A stretch of DNA of 48,620 bases from CAZNLL01 sp964573885 (GTDB taxonomy: Bacteria > Desulfobacterota > DSM-4660 > Desulfatiglandales > Desulfatiglandaceae), in the NCBI GenBank assembly GCA_964573885.1, contig CAZNLL010000010.1, positions 1-48,620 on the forward strand, in the 5' to 3' direction. Position numbers and translations under genes: made by a program. How positions within the stretch are numbered: the stretch's first letter is position 1; each line of letters starts with the position of its first letter. Shown piece after piece: positions 8,230 to 15,336 of this stretch. The notes under the pieces are model-generated. The model saw only the letters and a program-made list of their open reading frames with translations. It was not told the origin of the DNA and made no database searches.

Positions 8230-8334
8230 TTTTTTGGCCTCTTGCCCCGGATCCGCCTCTCACCACAGGGGGGCTTGGATCCGAGGCCCAAAAGGGGGAG
8301 GGCTTTGCAGGCGCCGGGGGGTGGGTTTCATGGG

Positions 8335-8351
8335 CTGGCATGTAAATTGCT
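8335..8351 (+). promoter_or_regulatory. Sigma-54 promoter for the hybrid kinase gene
   Basis: CTGGCAT-GTAAA-TTGCT matches the -24/-12 consensus with exact GG-N10-GC spacing, a complete TTGCT and one -24 mismatch (T for C). It is the best of the three sigma-54 elements in region 1. Confidence 0.8.
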
Positions 8352-8509
8352 CAAAAATCTGTCCTGATCTATGGCGCCATGTTCCTGGAAAGGGCGTTCG
8401 TGGCCGGGAAAGGCTTTTTACATCCGTACAGGCTGGGTTGTTAGGGCATGTTGAAAATGAAGCTGGGCAGTTACCGGGAAAGGGATGCTGATTCGAAAGG
8501 GAGCCACAT

Positions 8510-10456
8510 ATGAAGAGGATTCTGGTGGTGGATAACGATCTGTTAATGCTGGCGTTTATGAAGGATGTGCTCTCAAAGGAGGGGCACAAAGTGGCCACGG
8601 CCGAAGACGGCCTGTCGGCCCTGGACCTGGTAAAGAAACAAAGGTTCCACGTGGTATTCATCGATCTCATCATGCCCCGCATTGACGGGAAGAGGCTGTG
8701 CAACATCTTGCGAAAAATGGAGTCCCTGGAGCAGACCTATCTGGTGATCCTCTCCGCGGTGGCCGCGGAGGAGGGTGTAACCCTGACTGAAATGGGGGCG
8801 GACATCTGCATCGCCAAGGGGCCGCTGGATGTGATGGGCCAAAACGTTCTCGCCGCGGTTGAGCGTCCTGAAGCCTTAGCCGCATGGTGTGCGGCCGGAA
8901 GGGTGCTGGGTCTTGAGGAGATTAACCCCAGGGCCATTACGGGCGAGCTGCTGACTGTGAAAAGGCACTTTGAAGTCATCCTGGAGGCCATGTCCGAGGG
9001 AATCCTGGAGGTGACCGGGGAAGGAAGGATCATTTATGTAAATCCCGCGGCCCTCACCATGCTCCAGGTGTCCGAAGAAAGGTTGCTGGGAACGCCTTTT
9101 GCCGATTACGTGGCGGTGAAGGACCGCCGCCTTTTCCAGAAACTGCTGGAAGGGGCCGTCTCTACCGGGAAAAGGGCGGGCAGAAACCTCCCCGTTCAGG
9201 TCAATGACCGCCAGGCCCTCTTGAGCATTCTCCCTGTTGAAAACGACCGGGGACTTACAGCCATGATCATCCTCAATGATGTGAGCGAACAAAAACGGAT
9301 GGAGGCTCAGCTGATACAGGCCAATAAGATGGAGGCCCTGGGCACCCTGGCCGGCGGGATCGCTCACAATTTCAATAACCTGCTCATGGGCATCCAGGGC
9401 AATGTGGCCCTCATGTTGCTGGAAATGGACGAAAACCACCTTTACCGGAAAAAACTCAAGGCCATAGAAGACTATGCGCGAAGCGGGGAGGGTTTGACCA
9501 AGCGCCTCTTGGGACTTACCAGGGGTGGTGGAAAGGAGGCCAGGCCCATCGACATAAATGCCATTGTAAAAAGGACGTCAGAGATGTTTGTTCAAATGAA
9601 AAAAGAAATCAACGTCCACACGACCTGTAAAGAAGGGCTGTGGACGGTGGAGGCCGATCCCGGGCAAATGGAACAGGTCCTGTTGAATCTCCTGGTAAAC
9701 GCCTGGCAGGCTATGCCTGGAGGAGGAAATATCCATGTGGAGACACAAAACGTGGTCCTGGATGAAGCAGAGACTGACACAGCCCTTTCAGGGAGACAGG
9801 TGAAACTCTCTGTAGGGGACACGGGTACGGGCATGGACCGGCGCACCCAGGACCGGGCATTTGATCCCTTTTTTACCACCAAGCCCCGGAGCCAGGGCAC
9901 GGGCCTGGGTCTTTTTTCCGTACACGGCATTGTTAAGGCCCATGGGGGCATGATCAAGCTCCGGAGTGATATAGGCCAGGGAACGACCTTTGATATCTTT
10001 CTGCCCGCGGTCAAGGGGACACCGAGGGACGAACAAAGGCCTGGAGAAAAAATAGTGGGCGGCCATGAAACCGTTCTCCTGGTGGACGATGAGGAATGGA
10101 TCCTCGATGTGGGCCGCCAGATGATCGAGAAACTGGGCTACCGCTCCTTGGTGGCCAAGGGTGGAAAAGCCGCCTTACGGGTCTACGAGGCAAACAAGGC
10201 AGAGATTGATATGGTTATCCTGGATGTGATCATGCCCGGCATGGGCGGACAAGAGACCTTTGAAGCGCTCAAAAGGATCAACCCCCATATCAGGGTGCTC
10301 CTGTCAAGCGGTTACGATCTCGACGGGCAGGCGGCCGATATGGTTCAACGGGGTAAGGCGGGATTCATACAGAAACCCTTTGATATGAACACCCTGTCCC
10401 GGAAGACCAGAGAAATACTCAACACCAACCGGGAGGCGGTTCCCTCACAATTATGA
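8510..10456 (+). CDS. Hybrid sensor kinase: receiver-PAS-HisKA-HATPase-receiver
   Basis: This 648-residue, apparently cytoplasmic protein has an N-terminal receiver (1-120, D52 in FIDLIMP), a PAS domain (about 150-260), a HisKA domain with H286 (GGIAHNFNNLL, the NtrB-like subtype), and an ATPase domain with N box near 390-400, DTGTGM and GTGLGL. A C-terminal receiver carries D572 (ILDVIMP). The first receiver has KGP after its conserved lysine (IAKGPLD), as does the receiver-PAS protein at 14516-15322; the two N-terminal regions look paralogous. The gene ends convergent with the HD gene (6-base overlap). Its sigma-54 promoter and enhancer pair put it under the NtrC-type regulator. Two receivers suggest a phosphorelay hub that may talk to the chemosensory operon (inference). 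Confidence 0.93.
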   Translation: MKRILVVDNDLLMLAFMKDVLSKEGHKVATAEDGLSALDLVKKQRFHVVFIDLIMPRIDGKRLCNILRKMESLEQTYLVILSAVAAEEGVTLTEMGADICIAKGPLDVMGQNVLAAVERPEALAAWCAAGRVLGLEEINPRAITGELLTVKRHFEVILEAMSEGILEVTGEGRIIYVNPAALTMLQVSEERLLGTPFADYVAVKDRRLFQKLLEGAVSTGKRAGRNLPVQVNDRQALLSILPVENDRGLTAMIILNDVSEQKRMEAQLIQANKMEALGTLAGGIAHNFNNLLMGIQGNVALMLLEMDENHLYRKKLKAIEDYARSGEGLTKRLLGLTRGGGKEARPIDINAIVKRTSEMFVQMKKEINVHTTCKEGLWTVEADPGQMEQVLLNLLVNAWQAMPGGGNIHVETQNVVLDEAETDTALSGRQVKLSVGDTGTGMDRRTQDRAFDPFFTTKPRSQGTGLGLFSVHGIVKAHGGMIKLRSDIGQGTTFDIFLPAVKGTPRDEQRPGEKIVGGHETVLLVDDEEWILDVGRQMIEKLGYRSLVAKGGKAALRVYEANKAEIDMVILDVIMPGMGGQETFEALKRINPHIRVLLSSGYDLDGQAADMVQRGKAGFIQKPFDMNTLSRKTREILNTNREAVPSQL

Positions 10457-11263
10457 GGATATGCGATCCATGTTTTTCTCCAGGGCCGCCAACAGGTCAT
10501 TTTTTCCTTTTTCTGCCCGGGGTTCTATGACAAGGCATACGGAGCCCATCTCCCTGAATCGGGGTTTGACCCAGTTCTCGTAAAAGGCGGGGGTTCCCCG
10601 GATCATTTCATCGAGGGATTCAAAGACCTTGTGACCCTTCTCTCTGAGCTGGGCTATCCCTTCGTAGGCGTATCCCTCCTTGAACTCCTCAAAGAGGAGG
10701 GGGAGCTTATCCAGGTAATCAGGGGCGGACATCTGGGCCAGCAGATCAGCGGTGCCGAGGCTGAAGGCCGCCCACTTTTCTTCGTCACAGGAATAGGTCA
10801 CCTCGCTGATATGCGTTTTGTTGTAGGTGTGCCATATAAGGGTCTGGATGAAATGAGTCGCCTCATGGGTGTAACCTAGAGAGGAAAGGTATCGGGAGGC
10901 AAGTGCCACTCCCCGTCCCACGTGCCTGAAGGTGTATTTGGCGCCGGTCCCGCTGTTATCACCGGATTTTTTGATGTATCCCACGTCGTGGAGCAGGGCC
11001 GCAATGACGCCCAGGTCAAAGAAGTCTTGTGCGATAGGTGGGGGCCGACCGCCCTTATTCCATCCGTCCATGATCCGGATCATGACCGCCGTGGTTTCCA
11101 AGGAGTGCTCCAAGTTATGATAAGGGGTATCACAGTGTTGAAAACCCGCCGCCCGCCCTTCAAAGAGGTCTTTTACATCCCTGAGGACCCTCTCCAGGTT
11201 CTCCCCCGGAGGTTGGAGGCGGCTGCGGGTGTAAGTGTCTCTGATTTGCCCCAAAAGATCCAT
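10451..11263 (-). CDS. HD-domain metal-dependent phosphohydrolase
   Basis: The start chosen is the ATG at 11263 (270 residues) because CAGGAAAAACAC precedes it; an in-frame start at 11332 would overlap cheA and lacks a ribosome site. The HD fold shows in YHNLEHS (H49, H53) and LLHDVGY (H92-D93), the metal ligands of HD/PDEase-like hydrolases that cut phosphodiesters or nucleotides. There is no GYP motif, so it is not an HD-GYP c-di-GMP phosphodiesterase by sequence. It is the last gene of the chemosensory operon, about 31 bases after cheA. It may degrade a cyclic nucleotide as an output, which is inference. Confidence 0.85.
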   Translation of the reverse strand: MDLLGQIRDTYTRSRLQPPGENLERVLRDVKDLFEGRAAGFQHCDTPYHNLEHSLETTAVMIRIMDGWNKGGRPPPIAQDFFDLGVIAALLHDVGYIKKSGDNSGTGAKYTFRHVGRGVALASRYLSSLGYTHEATHFIQTLIWHTYNKTHISEVTYSCDEEKWAAFSLGTADLLAQMSAPDYLDKLPLLFEEFKEGYAYEGIAQLREKGHKVFESLDEMIRGTPAFYENWVKPRFREMGSVCLVIEPRAEKGKNDLLAALEKNMDRISS

Positions 11264-11294
11264 GTGTTTTTCCTGTGCCTCGCGGGAAAGGGAT

Positions 11295-12890
11295 CTAGGC
11301 CCCCCTGGAAGGTGTTTCGGGGAGGCTCCCAAGATTCAAGAGGAGGGATATTTCCCCGTTTTCCATGATTCCCACACCGGCAAACACCCCGGCTCTGGCC
11401 AGTAACTCTCCGGAGGGCATGATCATGAGGGGCGTGTTCCCGATAATACGGTCCACGATCAGCCCCTTGAGGGGCTCGCCCTCCTTTTCCCCGACCTTTT
11501 CTTGATCCGGATGCTTGAGGTTTAGAATATGAAAGGGTTTATGCCCATTATGACCCACACCGAGCATGGACCTGAGGTCATATAATGGGCTGTCCTCATC
11601 CACAGGATCGTTTCCTCTGTCTATAGACGCCACGCTGGAAGTGGGTACGGACAGGGTGTATTCTCCTACCCTGAAGGTTACCGTATAAATCACAGACAGG
11701 GAGACGGGGAGTTTCAAAAGAAACTGGGCCCCCTTGTAAGGGGTTGAGCGGATGTTCAGACTGCCCCCCAGGTCCTTAATGGCTTGGGCCACCACGTTCA
11801 TCCCTATGCCCCTTCCGGCCATGTCCGTGGCCTGCCCGGCCGTGGAGAAATCGGCCTGCAAAATAGTATTGAAGAATTCCTGCTCGGGCAGGGCCCTTAT
11901 CTGCTCATCGGTCAAGGCCTTTTTTCCCTTCAGATAGTCAACAATGGCGGATTCCTTTATGCCTTGGCCGTCGTCACTGATTTTGATGATGAGGTGGCCC
12001 TTCTCGCTCCGGGCCTCCATAACAAGTTTACCTCCAGGACTTTTTCCTGCTTTTATCCGCTCCTCCCTTGGTTCAATGCCGTGAGCCACGGCATTTCTGA
12101 ATAGATGGACAAAGGGCTCCCGTAATCGTTCCAAAAGGGTGAGGTCCGCTTGCACTTCCCCCCCGGCCACTTCAAAGGTCACCTCCCTGCCGTGCTGCTT
12201 GGCCAGGTCCCTGATGGTCTTACCAAATAAATCGGCAAAATCCCCTACAGGCATGAGTCTTAATTGGGCCAATCGGAAATAAAGACCCTTCAGCATAGAG
12301 GTATAGTGGTTAATCCAGTTTTTAAGACCGGCTGAAACCGCGGCCTGAGGCAGGGGTGGGAGGGTCTTTTCCAGGAGGAGGATCTCTTGGGAAAGACCAA
12401 GGAGTTCCTCAATAAGGGAGTATTTGACCCGGATATAATCGATCTTCTTGACGGGTGTCGCTGACGGAGAAGATAAGCGCTTTTTCCGCCCCCTTTCCCC
12501 AGGGGGTTCTTCAGACCCCTTTTGCAGGCGGGACATCAACCTCTGGTACCATTCTTCGGCTTCGGAAGACTCCAGCTTGTCCAGCCCCGCCACAAGGGCC
12601 CTAAGCACCTCTCCACCGTCCATGAGGATTTGGACCGTATCGCCCGTTGCCTTGGATGACCCTTCTTGGAATTGTTTGCACCAGTTTTCCATGGCGTGGG
12701 TCAGGCCCGTGGTCTTTTCCAGGCTCAGGGCCCTTGCCATGCCCTTAATAGAGTGGATCTTTCCGAATATCTCCTGCCAGATCTCACGGTTGCCGAGATC
12801 CTTCTCCGCCTCCATAAGGAGATCGTCGAGATCCTTGAGGTAATTTTCCGACTCCTGGATGAAGATCTTTTCATACTTGGTGAGGTCCAT
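11295..12890 (-). CDS. cheA: CheA-type chemosensory histidine kinase
   Basis: This 531-residue protein has an N-terminal Hpt domain with phospho-acceptor H46 (IHSIKGMARAL), a short linker, dimerisation helices, an ATPase domain (N266 in HLFRNAVAHGIE; SDDGQGI; GRGIGM) and a C-terminal CheW-like regulatory domain. There is no P2 CheY-docking domain between Hpt and the kinase core, so it is shorter than enteric CheA (about 650 residues). The start overlaps cheW by 20 bases. No cheY, cheB or cheR is in the window; the receiver-PAS protein two genes upstream in the operon is the likeliest phosphate acceptor (inference). Confidence 0.93.
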   Translation of the reverse strand: MDLTKYEKIFIQESENYLKDLDDLLMEAEKDLGNREIWQEIFGKIHSIKGMARALSLEKTTGLTHAMENWCKQFQEGSSKATGDTVQILMDGGEVLRALVAGLDKLESSEAEEWYQRLMSRLQKGSEEPPGERGRKKRLSSPSATPVKKIDYIRVKYSLIEELLGLSQEILLLEKTLPPLPQAAVSAGLKNWINHYTSMLKGLYFRLAQLRLMPVGDFADLFGKTIRDLAKQHGREVTFEVAGGEVQADLTLLERLREPFVHLFRNAVAHGIEPREERIKAGKSPGGKLVMEARSEKGHLIIKISDDGQGIKESAIVDYLKGKKALTDEQIRALPEQEFFNTILQADFSTAGQATDMAGRGIGMNVVAQAIKDLGGSLNIRSTPYKGAQFLLKLPVSLSVIYTVTFRVGEYTLSVPTSSVASIDRGNDPVDEDSPLYDLRSMLGVGHNGHKPFHILNLKHPDQEKVGEKEGEPLKGLIVDRIIGNTPLMIMPSGELLARAGVFAGVGIMENGEISLLLNLGSLPETPSRGA

Positions 12891-13272
12891 AAGAGAGCCC
12901 TGATAAAGTGTTCAAGATCTCATCCGGAGAGATCAACTTGACCGCATATCCGGACTCGGAAAAGGCCTCTTCCCTCTGTTCTCCATCTTCAATCCATAGA
13001 AGGCCTAAAATCCGATCCGGTATGAGTCCCAATTTTTTGTGAGACCACCTGAGGAGAATAATGCGGGGGGATTCTTGAAGGGTGGGGCCTTGACCCATGA
13101 GACGTCCCATGTGAACGACATCAAACAACTCCCCCCGGTAGTAGATCAGCCCCATGTAGCACGGAGGGACCAGGGGGACCGGTGTGACCTCCACCACATC
13201 CACCACCCTGTAGACGTAACGGGCCTCTACACCCAGATAGTTGTCGGCGGCCTTGAAGGCGAAGCATTCCAT
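12871..13272 (-). CDS. cheW: CheW-like coupling protein
   Basis: This 133-residue single CheW domain couples receptors to CheA in chemosensory arrays. Characteristic features are the opening FxxxxxYLGVEARYVYRV strand pattern and the MGLIYYRGELFDVV core, where CheW proteins have the G-x-x-x-x-R-G region. It starts at an ATG behind GAGGG just after the MCP stop and overlaps the cheA start by 20 bases, so translation is coupled. Confidence 0.9.
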   Translation of the reverse strand: MECFAFKAADNYLGVEARYVYRVVDVVEVTPVPLVPPCYMGLIYYRGELFDVVHMGRLMGQGPTLQESPRIILLRWSHKKLGLIPDRILGLLWIEDGEQREEAFSESGYAVKLISPDEILNTLSGLSYGPHQV

Positions 13273-13274
13273 GC

Positions 13275-14534
13275 TTAACCCTCTGGCAGGCGGAACCGTT
13301 TCTGGGTCCCTACCATTTTACTTGAAAGGGCTTTCAGGGAATTAACAGCGCTCACAATACGTTCCGTATCCTCTTTCTGCTTTTTGGTGGCCACCGTGGT
13401 CTTCTGGGTGGACACAAAGTTTTCGTTCGCAAGCCGGGAGAGTTCCTGAAACTGATTCATAATCGCCCGCATCTGTCTGATCTGTTTTTCCGTGACCTGC
13501 TCCATTTCCTGGACTTCTTCGAAAATGTCTTTGACCCCGGACAACATGTCGGAAAAGGTGTCCACGATGCCGTGGATGATTTCATGTCCCTTGTTGATCC
13601 CATCCTGACTCTTTTTCAGGGCCTCTATTACGGCCTTGTTATCCTGGAGCACGTCTTCCACTATTTTACCGATTTCTTGAGAGTTCTCTTTGGACGTCTC
13701 AGCCATGCTCCGTATCTCGTTGGCCACAAGGGCGAAGCCCTTTCCAGAATCACCGGCCCTGGTGGCCTCGATGGACGCGTTGAGGGAGAGAAGATCGGTC
13801 TTTTGGGCGATCTCATCCATGACCTTGACCACCAGGCGTATCTTCTCCACCTTATTGGAAAGCCTGTATATGGGTTCTGTATAATCGCTCATCGCCTTGA
13901 GGACCCCTTCCAGGTGGTTGAGGGTCTGACGGGCGTTGGTTTCCCCCAGTTGCGTTTTTTTCCTGGCCTCGTTGATTTTAGAGACAGTCGCCGCTGATTG
14001 GGTAACCATCTCATCCATCTCTTTAAGGCCGTTATCCATCTTGAGGGAAGTCTTCTGGACGATCAGGGTTTGATCCTCAGAGCTCTTGGCAATCGCTTTG
14101 GCCGAGTTGTCGACCTCCTGGCTGTTTTCGAGGACTTTTTCCGCCAGTTCCATGAGCCGGGCGCTGGTATCATCCACTTGAGAAGAAACCCTCTTTATCT
14201 CGGATATCATGGACCGCAAGTGGTTCAGCATGGTAGAAAATATCTCCTCAAGGTCCCGGAGTTCATCCTGGGACAAGACGGGGACCTCCTGGGAGAGATC
14301 ACCACGGCTGATTTCCCTGGTGATATGACTCAGGCTGTTGAGTCTTTTCACAAGAGAGGTGGAGAAAAGACTGCCGAAGATGATGCCCGCAACCAGGGCC
14401 AGGGCTGCAGAAATGGCCTGGGCCAGGTAAAAGTCGTTGGCCACACGGTTGACGACGCCCACCACCACCATAACAATAAAGAGGAGCGCCAAGAAACTGA
14501 GGATTAACTTGTTCTTTATGCTTGTTCTGCCCAT
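13275..14534 (-). CDS. Methyl-accepting chemotaxis protein without periplasmic sensor domain
   Basis: The start is the ATG at 14534 (MGRTSIKNK), with GGAGG upstream; it overlaps the end of the receiver-PAS gene by 19 bases. The 419-residue protein has two membrane segments (about 9-30 and 39-60) separated by only a few residues, then a HAMP-like region and a long coiled coil. Its signalling tip reads DLLSLNASIEATRAG, close to the MCP hairpin consensus. With no periplasmic domain it probably senses membrane or cytoplasmic signals. Methylation sites are uncertain, and no CheR or CheB is encoded nearby, so it may not adapt by methylation. Confidence 0.92.
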   Translation of the reverse strand: MGRTSIKNKLILSFLALLFIVMVVVGVVNRVANDFYLAQAISAALALVAGIIFGSLFSTSLVKRLNSLSHITREISRGDLSQEVPVLSQDELRDLEEIFSTMLNHLRSMISEIKRVSSQVDDTSARLMELAEKVLENSQEVDNSAKAIAKSSEDQTLIVQKTSLKMDNGLKEMDEMVTQSAATVSKINEARKKTQLGETNARQTLNHLEGVLKAMSDYTEPIYRLSNKVEKIRLVVKVMDEIAQKTDLLSLNASIEATRAGDSGKGFALVANEIRSMAETSKENSQEIGKIVEDVLQDNKAVIEALKKSQDGINKGHEIIHGIVDTFSDMLSGVKDIFEEVQEMEQVTEKQIRQMRAIMNQFQELSRLANENFVSTQKTTVATKKQKEDTERIVSAVNSLKALSSKMVGTQKRFRLPEG

Positions 14535-15322
14535 TGCCCTGTTTCCTCCATAACTAGGATCCACCCGCTTATCCTGCCTTCCACCTGAAGGGGTGACACG
14601 ATGATGCAAAGGTCTCGGAAGCACATGGTGGTGTAAAACGCACTCTTGCCCATTGCTGGATCGTGGAGCACCTTCTTGAGATGACTTACCAGCCTTTCTT
14701 TGTCCCGGGCCGGGAATATGGCCGTTACCGGGGAATTTAATAGGCTTTCAGAAGACCTGTTGATGATATCCAGGACCGGGGGGTTCGCACTAATGATCCT
14801 GGCGTCCTTATCCACCACGATAATTCCCACACCGACACTCTCGATGATGGCCCGCTGGAAATTGACACTCTCAATCAACTCCACCGTCGCCTGCCTGGGA
14901 TACACCCGGCCCGGTTCAAAGACATCACTTCCTGGGTCGGGGTTGAGGGGTTCCTTTTCGATTCTGTCCATAAAGCGATGGAGATGGTCAGCCATGCCTT
15001 CCATGGGCCCCTTTGCAATGTAGTAATCCGCACCGATCTCTTTGATGGTATCCAGCCGCTCCACCAGGGTTCCGGATACGGCAATAATGGGGAAGGCGGT
15101 ATCCGGAAATTTCTTCCGGGCAAAATATATGAGCTCTTTCCCGTCTATCTTGGGCATGACCATGTCGGTAAAGAGGAGATCCACCGGACCGTGCTCCAGC
15201 TGGGATATGGCCTCCTTCCCGTCATAGGCCTTAATGACGGCATAGCCCCTCTTTTCCAGAACCTCGGAGAGAAATTCAACAAAAAAGAAATCGTTATCCA
15301 CCACCATGGCTTTCTTGGACAT
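14516..15322 (-). CDS. Response regulator: receiver plus PAS domain
   Basis: The ATG at 15322 is preferred because AGGTGAAGAA precedes it; the ATG at 15340 overlaps the pilB-like stop but has no ribosome site. The 268-residue protein has a receiver (1-120, D53 in FTDMVMP, KGP after the conserved Lys) and a PAS domain (about 140-255, GVGIIVVDKDARIISAN), with no DNA-binding or enzymatic output. Its layout matches the N-terminal half of the hybrid kinase at 8510-10456. In this operon it could serve as the CheY-like output of CheA, passing the signal to the ATPase or to MglA (inference). Confidence 0.88.
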   Translation of the reverse strand: MSKKAMVVDNDFFFVEFLSEVLEKRGYAVIKAYDGKEAISQLEHGPVDLLFTDMVMPKIDGKELIYFARKKFPDTAFPIIAVSGTLVERLDTIKEIGADYYIAKGPMEGMADHLHRFMDRIEKEPLNPDPGSDVFEPGRVYPRQATVELIESVNFQRAIIESVGVGIIVVDKDARIISANPPVLDIINRSSESLLNSPVTAIFPARDKERLVSHLKKVLHDPAMGKSAFYTTMCFRDLCIIVSPLQVEGRISGWILVMEETGQWAEQA

Positions 15323-15336
15323 TTCTTCACCTGATC

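Larger units (their letters stand above)
8120..8509. other. Regulatory region upstream of hybrid kinase
   Basis: These 390 bases have no convincing gene. They contain the second pair of enhancer-like palindromes (8192-8229) and a strong sigma-54 promoter (8335-8351), leaving a leader of about 150 bases before the ATG at 8510. No clear terminator for the upstream regulator gene was found. Confidence 0.75.

Noticed and set aside
10451..11263. HD-GYP c-di-GMP phosphodiesterase
   Set aside because: The HD residues are clear but the GYP motif is absent.
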